Shown here one piece after another: positions 16,812-25,298 of a stretch of 64,000 nt of DNA. The translations under genes were made by a program, and so were the position numbers. Where the stretch lies: NCBI RefSeq assembly GCF_965201005.1, contig NZ_OZ241747.1, positions 3,633,957 through 3,697,956 of the forward strand, written 5' to 3'. The DNA comes from Mucilaginibacter_A sp965201005 (lineage in GTDB: Bacteria > Bacteroidota > Bacteroidia > Sphingobacteriales > Sphingobacteriaceae). Within the stretch, counting starts at the first letter, position 1. Every line of letters starts with the position of its first letter. A model generated the notes under the pieces. The model did no database searches. It was given only the letters and a program-made list of their open reading frames with translations, and had not been told where the DNA came from.

Positions 16812-17444
16812 TTAAAGTTTTGGGGCGATGGTTTTGACCGCATCCGGGCGCGGGTTGCGCACGCGGAAGGTTTGGCGGTGATAAGGCGTCAATCCTTTTT
16901 CAATAATAACCGAACGGTGTTTGATAGTTGGATAACCTTTGTTTTTATGCCAGTGATATTCGGGATGTTCTTCCGCTATTTTTTTCATGTAATCATCGCG
17001 ATAAGTTTTGGCCAGGACAGAAGCCGCTGCAATGCTGAAATATTTGCAATCGCCGCGAACAATGCAGGCATGTCCCAGCGAAGTATAAGGTTTGAAATAA
17101 TTGCCGTCGATAATCAAAAATTCAGGGTGTAAAAGAAGCATGTCCACCGCGCGGTGCATGGCCAAAACGGATGCCTGCAGGATGTTGATCTGATCTATTT
17201 CGAGGTTATCAACCTGGGCAACGGCAAAACTGAGCGCGCATTTTTCTATCTCCAGCCGCAGCTGGTTACGTGTTTTTTCGCCAAGTTGCTTAGAATCATT
17301 CAGTTCCGGATGGTTAAAATCTTCGGGCAAGATCACGGCCGCGGCAAACACAGGGCCGGCCAGGCAACCGCGCCCAGCTTCATCACAGCCGGCTTCGAGC
17401 AAATTATTTTGGTAGCGCGACAGTAATATTTCTTTATTGTTCAT
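16812..17444 (-). CDS. rnhB: Ribonuclease HII
   Basis: Removes ribonucleotides and RNA from RNA-DNA hybrids. The 210-residue protein has the catalytic start GCDEAGRGCLAGPVFAAAVI with the Asp-Glu pair and a later Asp in LIIDGNYF. Motifs SVLAKTYRDD and GYPTIKH are typical. A GA-type copy of the dispersed word (17128-17141) is read as part of MLLLHPEF. Confidence 0.95.
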   Translation of the reverse strand: MNNKEILLSRYQNNLLEAGCDEAGRGCLAGPVFAAAVILPEDFNHPELNDSKQLGEKTRNQLRLEIEKCALSFAVAQVDNLEIDQINILQASVLAMHRAVDMLLLHPEFLIIDGNYFKPYTSLGHACIVRGDCKYFSIAAASVLAKTYRDDYMKKIAEEHPEYHWHKNKGYPTIKHRSVIIEKGLTPYHRQTFRVRNPRPDAVKTIAPKL

Positions 17445-17461
17445 CAGCCTAAATTTACTGC

Positions 17462-17512
17462 CCTAAAAACAGCATAGGCCGCAAAGGTAAAAACCGGGAT
17501 GCTGTTTTTAGC
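17462..17512. terminator. Inverted pair of AC-type dispersed words between rnhB and the PP2C gene
   Basis: CCTAAAAACAGCAT (17462-17475) and ATGCTGTTTTTAGC (17499-17512) face each other and can form a 12-bp stem around a 23-base loop. The hairpin lies just after the PP2C gene end and before the rnhB start (both minus strand), so it may end the PP2C transcript. The structure is visible; the function is inferred. Confidence 0.6.
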
Positions 17513-17528
17513 AACAAAAAAACATGGA

Positions 17529-18761
17529 TTATCTGCAACTGATGGTGAGGATGGTCACATCGTCAATTGGTTTGCCATCTACCATTCGGCCCACATGATC
17601 CAGGATTTTGTTGTTAAACTGATCTGGTTTTAGTTTGCCGTGGGCCTTCACGTATTCGCTTAGTCTGACTTCGTTCCAGTCCGGGCTTTCCTGGTCATAC
17701 TCAATCAAACCATCGGTATAGTTAAAAATCATGAACGGCCCATGCAGATGCATTTCGCCGGTGTTGATAAACGGTAAATTATCAAGCACGCCAATAATGG
17801 TTGTGCCCTGTTTCAGCTCGGTAATTTTGCCATTATCATAAACAACCGAAGGGTTGTGGCCGGCATTAATGTAAGTGAGCATCCGGGTTTGCTGGTTAAA
17901 TTTCCCCAGAAACATGGTAATAAATTTTTCGCCTTTGGTTGTTTTGATAATTATATCGTTCAGTTTTTCAATAATGGTGGTCAAATTATCTTCTACCGAT
18001 GACCATGCGCGCAAACTGGCCTGCAAGGTAGCCATCAGCAAAGCGGCCGAAACACCTTTGCCAGAAACATCTGCAATGCACCACAAAAATTCGTTTTCGT
18101 TCAGGCGGATAAAATCGTAATAATCACCGCCAATATTTTGGTGCGGCAGATAACGGGCCGAAACATCAATGCCGATTTCGTTATAAATAGTTATCGGGAT
18201 GAGCATTTGCTGCACATCACTGGCCAGCTCCATTTCCCGCTGAAACCGTTCGGCCTCGATACGTTTTTTAAACAGCTTTTTATTTTCCAGCGCAACCACA
18301 ATTACGTTGGTAAGGGTTTGGATAAAGTTTAAATCATTGCCCATCATCTGCGGGGTGGTTTTAAAATCACCGATGAGGGCAAAAGCCAGCATTTTGTTTT
18401 TCTGGAAAACTGGGATAAAATAATCGTAGTTTTTAAGCACTTTGTTTTCGTGCTGATTAATGGAAACCGGCCCTTTAAACCGGCTCAAACCTTTGCTGCA
18501 TTGCACTAAAACCCGGTGCTGCTCAAACTCGCCGCCGTAATAAGAAATACATTTGAATTTATTATCTACTTCGGTGATGAACCTAAACTTGCCTACGTTG
18601 AGGTAATCCTTCATAATCACTTCCAGCATATCAACCAACACCACAATAGATGCGTTTTTGTTGATTGCCTGCGTAATTTCCAGCAGGGCGTTAAGCTCTG
18701 CCTGCCTTTTTAGCAGCAGCCGGATCAGTTCGTCTTCGTCAGAATAGCTATAGTTCTGCAT
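17529..18761 (-). CDS. GAF-domain PP2C-family (SpoIIE/RsbU-type) serine phosphatase
   Basis: A 410-residue cytoplasmic protein. Residues ~1-35 look like a coiled coil, ~35-175 a GAF sensor domain, and ~185-410 a PP2C_SIG domain with the metal-binding pattern GGDYYDF, ADVSGKGVSAALLMA and FNYTDGLIE. Such phosphatases act in partner-switching pathways on STAS-domain anti-anti-sigma proteins; the partner is not in this window. Confidence 0.88.
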   Translation of the reverse strand: MQNYSYSDEDELIRLLLKRQAELNALLEITQAINKNASIVVLVDMLEVIMKDYLNVGKFRFITEVDNKFKCISYYGGEFEQHRVLVQCSKGLSRFKGPVSINQHENKVLKNYDYFIPVFQKNKMLAFALIGDFKTTPQMMGNDLNFIQTLTNVIVVALENKKLFKKRIEAERFQREMELASDVQQMLIPITIYNEIGIDVSARYLPHQNIGGDYYDFIRLNENEFLWCIADVSGKGVSAALLMATLQASLRAWSSVEDNLTTIIEKLNDIIIKTTKGEKFITMFLGKFNQQTRMLTYINAGHNPSVVYDNGKITELKQGTTIIGVLDNLPFINTGEMHLHGPFMIFNYTDGLIEYDQESPDWNEVRLSEYVKAHGKLKPDQFNNKILDHVGRMVDGKPIDDVTILTISCR

Positions 18762-18793
18762 GAATTATAATTCTTCTCCTATCATTTCTCAGT

Positions 18794-19972
18794 TTAAATG
18801 CGTGTATCCTGTAATTTAATATCAAACGCATCCCTTAAGCCAATGGTTACCAAATTAAAGGCATAAACCATCAGCATAATGGCCAAACCAGGCAAAACAG
18901 CCAGGTATGCCGAGCCAATTACGATATATCCGTAGTGTTCTTTGATCATGGCACCCCAGGTTGGCGTGGGCGGCTGTGCGCCGTACCCTAAAAAACTTAA
19001 ACCGGCTTCCAGCAAAATGGCCGAAGCAAAATTGGATGCCGCGAGCACCAAAATCGGACCACTTATGTTGGGCAGGATATGTTTTGCAATAATCCTGAAA
19101 TTACCGTAACCCAAAGCCCGTGCCGCCTCAATAAATTCCACTTGTTTCAGGGCAATAACCTGTCCGCGCACCAAACGGCCAACTTCAACCCACATCGAAA
19201 GCCCAACGGCCACAAATATCTGCCACAAACCTTTGCCCAAAGCAAAAGAAATGGCAATCACCAGCAGCAAAGTTGGCAAAGCCCACAAAACATTCATCAG
19301 CCAGCTTAAAACAGCATCCGTTCTGCCTCCGTAATAACCGGCGGCCGCACCAACAGCAACGCCAACTAACAGGCTGATGAGCACCGCTAAAAAACCAACG
19401 GCCAGCGAAATGCGCGAACCGATGATTAACCGGCTTAACATGTCCCGGCCATAAATGTCTGTGCCGAGCCAAAAAGTTTTTCTGACCAATTGGTGATGAA
19501 CGATTTCATCCCGCAGGGCCGCAACGGATGCTTCTTTTACCATTGTTTTTTTGGTTTTGGCAGATGCAATGCTGTTTTTATCACTTATTTTATAGATATT
19601 GAACGAAGTTTCGGCTGCAGTTTCTTCATCGCCGATATATTTACGAACATAAACAGAATCTTGATCGAAACGAAAAGAGGAAACCGGAATATCACGAAAA
19701 GCGGAAGGCTGGCCATAAAGCATTTTCTGCAAAAAACCGGTTGGGGCAGCAGCATTTTCTTTTTTTATGCGGAGGACGGTAAAAGTGCTGCCCGGCTTTT
19801 TGAGGCCAAACTGCACCAGCATATCGTTGGCTTGCGGCGTGGCATCGGGCGTGATCAAATAACCCAAAACCGAAAGTACCGTGGCCAGCACAATCAGGCA
19901 TAAACCTGTTACGGCAAGTTTGTTCTGCACAAATTTTTGCCATCCGGAAGTTAATGAATTGATGCTTGTCAA
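18794..19972 (-). CDS. ABC transporter permease (OppC/DppC family)
   Basis: A 392-residue inner-membrane permease of peptide/nickel-type ABC importers. After the first membrane helix (LAVTGLCLIVLATVLSVLGYLI) comes a ~130-residue periplasmic stretch, longer than in DppC. The characteristic core follows: WLGTDIYGRDMLSRLI, the membrane helices, and the coupling EAARALGYGNFRIIAKHILPN with SFLGYGAQPPTPTWGAMI. No ATPase, partner permease or binding protein is adjacent, so its partners must be elsewhere. Two motif copies (19528, 19569) lie in the periplasmic-insert coding region. Confidence 0.9.
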   Translation of the reverse strand: MTSINSLTSGWQKFVQNKLAVTGLCLIVLATVLSVLGYLITPDATPQANDMLVQFGLKKPGSTFTVLRIKKENAAAPTGFLQKMLYGQPSAFRDIPVSSFRFDQDSVYVRKYIGDEETAAETSFNIYKISDKNSIASAKTKKTMVKEASVAALRDEIVHHQLVRKTFWLGTDIYGRDMLSRLIIGSRISLAVGFLAVLISLLVGVAVGAAAGYYGGRTDAVLSWLMNVLWALPTLLLVIAISFALGKGLWQIFVAVGLSMWVEVGRLVRGQVIALKQVEFIEAARALGYGNFRIIAKHILPNISGPILVLAASNFASAILLEAGLSFLGYGAQPPTPTWGAMIKEHYGYIVIGSAYLAVLPGLAIMLMVYAFNLVTIGLRDAFDIKLQDTRI

Positions 19973-20038
19973 GGTAGAATCAAACAGAAAATTTATGGTT
20001 TAAAGATAGCCTATTATTACGCAAACCGCTGTGCTAAT

Positions 20039-21190
20039 TTAATGCACTTTGCGGCCTTTCCATTCGTAAGTTTTTTTATTGCCGATGATCCCAATATAAA
20101 CCACATAAAAAACGTGCAGCAAAGAACCCAGCGGCAAAAGCAGCAGCAGTTTTTCCCGCTTAAAAAACCTGGCAACAATCAGTAAAAAAACACCTTCTGC
20201 CAAAATTTTCGCCAGCAATTGCAAAGCGGCAACTTCCAGGTAAAACAAATTAAAAATACCGACCACCAGATTCATCAGAATAGTGGCATTAAACAGCCAG
20301 AAACCAACGGCCAGCGCCACAATGGCCTTATCTTTATATTTTACGGATTTTGATGCCCAGCGGCGGCGCTGCTGCTTAAACTCTTCCCAGTTTGGCTTGG
20401 CGTAAGTGTAAACAATGGCTTCGCGCTGTTTTAAAAAACCGATTTTGCCGGGATATCTGGCCGAAATTTTTTGCAGCAGCAGCTCGTCATCACCGGAGGC
20501 CAGATCGTCAATCCCTTTAAAACCGCCAACTTCATTAAAAATGCTTTTTTTATAGGCCAAATTTGCGCCGTTGCAGGTAGATGCTTTTTTGTTGCCGATG
20601 GTGGCCGCGCCCAAGCCGATAAAAGCCGAAAACTCCAGCGTCTGCATCCGCTCAAACAGGTTTTTCTCTTCAAAAAAAGCAACCGGCGAAGATAACATCA
20701 GCACATCGGTTTCTTCAAAACGGGCAACAATGGATTGCAGCCAGTGCACGCCCATGCGGCAATCGGCATCGGTGGCCACCATCAAATCGCCGGATGAAAG
20801 TTTGATGGCTTCGCTGATGGCTTTCTTTTTGTACGAATTTAATTGCTGATCTTTTGGCTGCAATAATTTTACGCCCCGATCTGCATAACTTAAAATAATT
20901 TCGGCAGTGCGGTCGGTAGAGTGGTCATCGGCAATAATTACTTCAAAAAGTGCTTTTGGATATTGCTGTGCCAAAATATCTTCAATGGTTTGGCGGATGC
21001 CGACTTCTTCGTTTCGGGCAGCAATCAAAACCGTTACTTTGGTTTGAAATGCTGTTTTTATCACCCCAAAACTTGGCTCGATGCTAAGCCAGCCTTTAAT
21101 TAAAAATATAAAAAGGAGCACATATAAAACCGTGAACAGGATTGCTGCCGAACTAAGTATTGTTGCCAAAGAAGTTGAGTTTGAGTACAA
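20039..21190 (-). CDS. Membrane glycosyltransferase, family 2
   Basis: A 383-residue processive-type GT2. One N-terminal helix precedes the GT-A domain: VTVLIAARNEEVGIRQTIED, IADDHSTDRTAEII, the metal-binding ATDADCR, GDDELLLQK and the QQRRRW motif. Three or four C-terminal helices follow. No ATG is available near the start; the frame begins with TTG (21190 or 21169), overlapping the upstream gene by up to 38 bases. The neighbour is a flippase-like protein, so the two may act on the same lipid or glycan. Acceptor unknown. Confidence 0.87.
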   Translation of the reverse strand: MYSNSTSLATILSSAAILFTVLYVLLFIFLIKGWLSIEPSFGVIKTAFQTKVTVLIAARNEEVGIRQTIEDILAQQYPKALFEVIIADDHSTDRTAEIILSYADRGVKLLQPKDQQLNSYKKKAISEAIKLSSGDLMVATDADCRMGVHWLQSIVARFEETDVLMLSSPVAFFEEKNLFERMQTLEFSAFIGLGAATIGNKKASTCNGANLAYKKSIFNEVGGFKGIDDLASGDDELLLQKISARYPGKIGFLKQREAIVYTYAKPNWEEFKQQRRRWASKSVKYKDKAIVALAVGFWLFNATILMNLVVGIFNLFYLEVAALQLLAKILAEGVFLLIVARFFKREKLLLLLPLGSLLHVFYVVYIGIIGNKKTYEWKGRKVH

Positions 21191-22124
21191 AAACCGACCC
21201 TAAAATAGCCGGAATAATCAGGTTTATCAGCCAGATGCACGAAACACAGGCCATGATGGCAACCGATTGCGTGGTGATGAAGCCAAAAAGATAGGTGGCG
21301 ATAAAATTACGGACACCAACGTCCAGCAAATCCAGCGAAGGGATGGCGGATTGGATAAAAAACAGGTTAAAAACCATCAGCATTACCGCAACCAGTTTTA
21401 AATCAGGCAGTAAAACATGGATCAGGATGTAATATTGAGAAGAAAAAACAATAAACCTTGTCAAACTGATCAGCATAATTGAAACCAGTTGTGCAAAACT
21501 GTACCTGGCCATAATCCCAAAAAAACGATGGTATTTTTTGAGGAATTTGATTTTGTCCAGCAAAAAAACCAGCCAGCGTATGCGAAAATAAAACAACAAA
21601 AAAACAGTGATAAAAACAGCACCGAGCAGCGTAATGCCCAGTGTAAGCCAGTGATTTAAATGCTGGTAAGTGTACACAAAATACAGCAGCGAAAGTGTGC
21701 CCACCACATTGGTGACCGTATTTTGTCCGAACGCGCCAACCGCCATTGCAAAAATGCCGTGTATCCGTTTTCGGGGCGGCAAATACAAAATCCGGCCACC
21801 ATATTCGCCAATGCGGTTTGGGGTGATGATGGCCATCGTTAACCCACAGAAAACACCTTCGATGGCTTTCCATAAACTCATTTTTTCGAGCAGTTTGGTC
21901 AGGTATTGCCATTTAACAGCTTCCAGCAGCCAGTTGATCAGCATCAAAACGGTTACCAAACCAATGGCCAGATAAACTTCTGCATTGCTTAATTTATGGA
22001 TGCGGTTTATAAATTGTTGCAGATTTTGATTGTTGTTAAGGTGCCGGTAAACAAACCAAATTGTTAAAAAAACAATACCTGTTTTTACTAAATAAGTTAA
22101 TGTTTTACGGGCAATGCGGGCCAA
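21153..22124 (-). CDS. Lysylphosphatidylglycerol synthase/flippase-like membrane protein (UPF0104)
   Basis: A 323-residue protein with about eight membrane helices. The signature region NRIGEYGGRILYLPP after GVFCGLTMAIITP is the conserved core of the LPG_synthase_TM (YbhN/AglD) family. Members include the flippase part of MprF and proteins linked to glycolipid export. It lacks the soluble synthase domain. It is directly upstream of, and overlaps, the GT2 gene. Confidence 0.85.
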   Translation of the reverse strand: MARIARKTLTYLVKTGIVFLTIWFVYRHLNNNQNLQQFINRIHKLSNAEVYLAIGLVTVLMLINWLLEAVKWQYLTKLLEKMSLWKAIEGVFCGLTMAIITPNRIGEYGGRILYLPPRKRIHGIFAMAVGAFGQNTVTNVVGTLSLLYFVYTYQHLNHWLTLGITLLGAVFITVFLLFYFRIRWLVFLLDKIKFLKKYHRFFGIMARYSFAQLVSIMLISLTRFIVFSSQYYILIHVLLPDLKLVAVMLMVFNLFFIQSAIPSLDLLDVGVRNFIATYLFGFITTQSVAIMACVSCIWLINLIIPAILGSVFVLKLNFFGNNT

Positions 22125-22169
22125 AGCGAATTTTTTTGCAATGTTACGGATTTGGCCTATACTTGTTTT

Positions 22170-22757
22170 ATGCAGGTGGAAAAATCGAAGGAGCGGATTA
22201 TTTTAGGGATCGATCCGGGAACGAAAGTGATGGGTTATGGTTTGGTGAAGGAGAACGGACAAAAGCTGGAACTGCTGAGTCTGGGCGTGGTAAAAATGGA
22301 CCAATTAGACGACCACATGCTGAAATTACAGCGCATTTTTGAGAAAACAGTCAACCTGATCGACAATTACCATCCGGATTGTTTGGCCATCGAAGCACCT
22401 TTTTACGGTAAAAACATCCAGGTAATGCTGAAATTGGGCCGGGCGCAGGGCGTGGCCATGTCGGCAGCCCTTTCCAGAAACGTGGAAATTACGGAATATT
22501 CGCCGCGAAAGATAAAGCAATCCATCACCGGAAACGGAAATGCCAGCAAAGAACAGGTTGCCGCGATGCTGCAAAACCTGCTGAAATTTAACGAAACGCC
22601 TGATTTTTTGGATGCCACGGATGGATTGGCGGTTGCCGTTTGTCATTCGTTCCAGAAAATCGGCACAAAAAACGGTGATAAAAAAAGCTACACCGGCTGG
22701 GAAAGTTTTGTGAAAGACAATGCAAAACGGGTTGCCGCACCAAAAAAAGTAGTGTAA
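22170..22757 (+). CDS. ruvC: Holliday junction resolvase RuvC
   Basis: The endonuclease that cuts Holliday junctions with RuvAB. It has 195 residues from the ATG at 22170; an in-frame TTG lies six codons upstream. Catalytic acids are visible in LGIDPGTKVMGYG, CLAIEAPFYGKN and DATDGLAVAVCH. The C-terminus carries a ~25-residue basic extension. The gene is convergent with the HIT gene; a hairpin made from two dispersed words sits over the shared 3' ends. Confidence 0.95.
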   Translation: MQVEKSKERIILGIDPGTKVMGYGLVKENGQKLELLSLGVVKMDQLDDHMLKLQRIFEKTVNLIDNYHPDCLAIEAPFYGKNIQVMLKLGRAQGVAMSAALSRNVEITEYSPRKIKQSITGNGNASKEQVAAMLQNLLKFNETPDFLDATDGLAVAVCHSFQKIGTKNGDKKSYTGWESFVKDNAKRVAAPKKVV

Positions 22758-22795
22758 AAGAAGCATCAGGATTATGTTTTGATGCTTCTTTTATC
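22753..22795. terminator. Bidirectional hairpin from an inverted pair of dispersed words (ruvC/HIT)
   Basis: TGTAAAAGAAGCAT (22753-22766) and ATGCTTCTTTTATC (22782-22795) form a perfect 14-bp stem (22755-22768 with 22780-22793) around an 11-base loop, between the convergent ends of ruvC and the HIT gene. The A-rich 5' and T-rich 3' sides would give a U tract in either direction, as in a bidirectional terminator. The first copy overlaps the ruvC stop codon. Confidence 0.75.
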
Positions 22796-22804
22796 AGGTA
22801 AATT

Positions 22805-23206
22805 TTAGTCTTCCCGCAACGCTTCACGGATTTTTTCTGCCGTCAGCTCCATTTCTTCTTTGCTGAAATTTAGTTTCGGGCGGGAGAAATTCATATCGTT
22901 CACCTCGTTCATCGGGATTAAATGAATATGTGCGTGCGGCACTTCCAGTCCAATTACCGCAACGCCAACTTTTTTGCAAGGGATTACTTTTTTGATCCCG
23001 ACGGCCACAATTTTGGTGAAGATCATCAGGCCGTTGTACAGCTCATCTTCCAGATCAAAAAGGTAATCCACTTCTTTTTTCGGGATCACCAACGTGTGGC
23101 CGTCCGCCAGCGGGTTAACATCCAGAAAAGCCAGAAAATCAATACTTTCGGCTACTTTATAAGCCTCAATTTCACCGGAAACGATTTTAGAAAATAGGGT
23201 TGACAT
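22805..23206 (-). CDS. HIT-family nucleotide-binding hydrolase
   Basis: A 133-residue histidine-triad protein with the active site HAHIHLIPM and the typical start STLFSKIVSGEIEAYKVAES. Relatives hydrolyse AMP-linked compounds such as AMP-lysine or dinucleoside polyphosphates. Length is normal. It lies downstream of greA on the same strand, separated by a spacer with two small palindromes. Confidence 0.92.
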   Translation of the reverse strand: MSTLFSKIVSGEIEAYKVAESIDFLAFLDVNPLADGHTLVIPKKEVDYLFDLEDELYNGLMIFTKIVAVGIKKVIPCKKVGVAVIGLEVPHAHIHLIPMNEVNDMNFSRPKLNFSKEEMELTAEKIREALRED

Positions 23207-23240
23207 GGTTTTAGTTGAATTTATTTAGGTTGGTTTTGTT

Positions 23241-23314
23241 ATGCCGAACTTGTTTCGGCATCTCACTTAACTGGTTTTTAGCTTTGCCTGAGGAATCCTG
23301 AAACAAGTTCAGGA
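23241..23314. repeat. Two small palindromes between greA and the HIT gene
   Basis: ATGCCGAACTTGTTTCGGCAT (23241-23261) and TCCTGAAACAAGTTCAGGA (23296-23314) are each self-complementary, and they share the inner AACTTGTTT / AAACAAGTT, so they can also pair with each other. This form of paired palindrome is a dispersed intergenic repeat type in many bacteria; copy number cannot be judged here. Confidence 0.55.
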
Positions 23315-23320
23315 TGACAA

Positions 23321-23794
23321 TCACCTGCTGATTTCCATAATTTCAAACTCGATTTTACCGGCCGGAACGGTAATTTCTGTTTTGTCGCCTACTTTTTTGC
23401 CCAGCAAACCTTTGGCAATCGGCGAATTGACGGAAATTTTCCCGGCTTTAAAATCGGCTTCCGTTTCAGAAACCAACTGATATTGCATGATAGCACCGTT
23501 TTTCAGGTTTTTTATTTTGACTTTAGACAAAGCCAAAACTTTAGAAACGTCCATTTTAGATTCGTCCAGCAAACGCGCGCTGGCCAAAACTACGCCCAGC
23601 TTTGCAATTTTGGCTTCGTGCAAACCCTGTGCTTCTTTTGCCGCATCATATTCGGCATTTTCCGATAGGTCGCCTTTATCGCGCGCTTCGGCAATCTGCT
23701 TGGCGATAGATGCGCGGCCTTCCGTTTTTAAATATTGCAGCTCTTCTTTCAGTTTTTCCAAGCCTTCTTTCGTATAGTAAGCAACCTCTGCCAT
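23321..23794 (-). CDS. greA: Transcription elongation factor GreA
   Basis: Rescues backtracked RNA polymerase by stimulating transcript cleavage. The 157 residues comprise the N-terminal coiled coil with the acidic tip (KGDLSENAEYDAAKEAQ) and the C-terminal FKBP-like domain (SPIAKGLLGKKVGDKTEITVPAG). The 5' leader holds a hairpin at 23832-23858 (CATCCTTC with GAAGGATG). Confidence 0.95.
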   Translation of the reverse strand: MAEVAYYTKEGLEKLKEELQYLKTEGRASIAKQIAEARDKGDLSENAEYDAAKEAQGLHEAKIAKLGVVLASARLLDESKMDVSKVLALSKVKIKNLKNGAIMQYQLVSETEADFKAGKISVNSPIAKGLLGKKVGDKTEITVPAGKIEFEIMEISR

Positions 23795-23873
23795 AACTTT
23801 TGTTTTTATGTTGAATAAATTTTAAACTAAAACATCCTTCCAAAAAAAAGAAGGATGCCACCTGATAAAAAAC

Positions 23874-23912
23874 AAACAAGACTACACCGGCGCAACCTGC
23901 ATAGTCTTGTTT
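23874..23912 (-). terminator. Terminator after the 2-hydroxyacid dehydrogenase gene
   Basis: AAACAAGACTA and TAGTCTTGTTT form an 11-bp stem. Read on the minus strand it is followed by GTTTTTT, 25 bases after the stop codon of the dehydrogenase gene and before greA. Confidence 0.75.
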
Positions 23913-23936
23913 TTATTGATAACGAAGATAAAAATT

Positions 23937-24908
23937 TTAAATCTTAAACTCCAAATTTTTTAGTTTTTCGGCCAAAACTTCGCTTATTTTCCGGTACGAA
24001 TCAAACGTCCAGCCGGCAATGTGCGGCGTTAGCAACACTTTGCCCGAATTTTTTAATTCCTCAAACCAGCTTTGTTCGGCCAGTGCCGGGAATTTTTCTT
24101 TTTCCAGCACATCCAAACCTGCACCCAAGATTTTGCCGCTTTTAATGCCGTTTAAAATGGCCTGCACTTTGGCAATTTCGCCGCGCGCTGTGTTCAGCAA
24201 AAAAATTGGTTTGCGGAAATGGAACAGGTATTCATCGTCCACCATTCCTTTGGTTTCGGCCGTAAGCGGAATGTGGAAACTGACCACGTTGCTCAGCCTT
24301 ACAATTTCTTCCATGCTTACCTCGCGTGCAAATTGATCCGAAAAACCGGTTTTATATTTATCGTAAGCAATCACTTCCACGCCAAAACCGCTTAGTTTTT
24401 GGGCGAAACTTCTGCCCATGTGGCCGTAACCGATTATGCCAACGGTTTTACCTTTCAGTTCGCAGCCGCGGTTGCCTTCGCGCTCCCAGATGCCGTTCCG
24501 GATTTCTGTATCAGCTCTCCGGAAATTGTTCATCAGCGAAAGCAGCAAACCAACGGCATGTTCGCCCACGGCATCGCTGTTCCCTTCGGGCGCGTTAATG
24601 CAGGTGATGCTTCTTTTACCGGCATAAATTTCGTCTATATTGTCCATCCCGGCACCGGCACGCGCAATAAAACGCAGGTTTGGAGCGGCATCGATCATTT
24701 CCTGATCAACTTTAAATTTCGTTCGGATGGCCAAACCCTCGTAATCTGCAATAATTTCCAACGTTTTTTCCCTGGTAAAAGAAGTATCGATGGTGCAGGA
24801 ATAACCTAACTTTTCGGCAGCCTGCGCAAAGGCCGGATGAAGGTCATCAACAATTAATATTTTTTTATTTGGATGGAGATCAGACACATTATTTTGATTT
24901 TGAAGCAA
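23937..24908 (-). CDS. D-isomer-specific 2-hydroxyacid dehydrogenase (SerA-like, short form)
   Basis: A 323-residue NAD-dependent dehydrogenase. The Rossmann motif is GIIGYGHMGRSFAQKL. Catalytic residues fit the family: the Arg in LLNTARGEIAK, the Glu in GAGLDVLEKEKF and the His in LLTPHIAGWT. It lacks the C-terminal ACT domain of long phosphoglycerate dehydrogenases. Short Bacteroidota enzymes of this type are often called SerA, but no serC is adjacent, so the substrate is open. Two copies of the dispersed word lie inside. Confidence 0.87.
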   Translation of the reverse strand: MLQNQNNVSDLHPNKKILIVDDLHPAFAQAAEKLGYSCTIDTSFTREKTLEIIADYEGLAIRTKFKVDQEMIDAAPNLRFIARAGAGMDNIDEIYAGKRSITCINAPEGNSDAVGEHAVGLLLSLMNNFRRADTEIRNGIWEREGNRGCELKGKTVGIIGYGHMGRSFAQKLSGFGVEVIAYDKYKTGFSDQFAREVSMEEIVRLSNVVSFHIPLTAETKGMVDDEYLFHFRKPIFLLNTARGEIAKVQAILNGIKSGKILGAGLDVLEKEKFPALAEQSWFEELKNSGKVLLTPHIAGWTFDSYRKISEVLAEKLKNLEFKI

Positions 24909-25087
24909 ATATACTGGATAATTTAGAAAGGGTTTTGAACCGGATCAGCGTTAATACCGTACCTGGTTTTGATTTCCTGCCCTAACGGCACATGCAACAA
25001 ATAGCGTTTTTTGTGTTTTTTATTAAGCGGGTTTAGAAATAGTTTAAACAATGTGAGCCTGTTTAAATTTTGTCCGGTTAATTTTCC

Positions 25088-25181
25088 ATGCTTCTTTTAC
25101 CATACAAAAACAAGAAAAAACCCATGCTTCTTTTATCGGTATAAAATCCAAAACACAAAATTTACCGGCTAAAAGAAGCAT
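25088..25181. repeat. Three copies of the dispersed word in the serA-like/tetR gap
   Basis: Copies at 25088-25101 (minus), 25124-25137 (minus) and 25168-25181 (plus) lie in the 390-base divergent gap 24909-25298. The last two form an inverted pair whose AT-rich arms (GGTATAAAAT and AAATTTACCGG) face inward. Apart from the operator/promoter at 25266-25290 I see no other gene or signal in this gap. Confidence 0.8.
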
Positions 25182-25265
25182 TATCAATCTGAAACTAAAC
25201 ACACTTATCTATTTAAAACTTGCAAAAAACATCAAAATGTCATATACTTTTTTAGGACTTTACGT

Positions 25266-25290
25266 TTAATCAATCGTTTGATTAACTTTG
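25266..25290 (+). promoter_or_regulatory. Operator and promoter of the tetR-efflux operon
   Basis: TTAATCAA (25266-25273) and TTGATTAA (25278-25285) form a perfect 8-bp inverted repeat around TCGT. It overlaps TAACTTTG (25283-25290), an exact match to the Bacteroidota -7 box TAnnTTTG. The tetR ATG is only nine bases further on, so the mRNA would be nearly leaderless. A dimeric TetR bound here would block its own operon. Confidence 0.65.
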
Positions 25291-25298
25291 TGCCCATA

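Noticed and set aside
21601..21622. Additional exact copies of the word
   Set aside because: GATAAAAACAGCAC and similar forms (14403, 16261, 38765, 42078, 48783, 61361) differ at one base and were counted only as near-copies.
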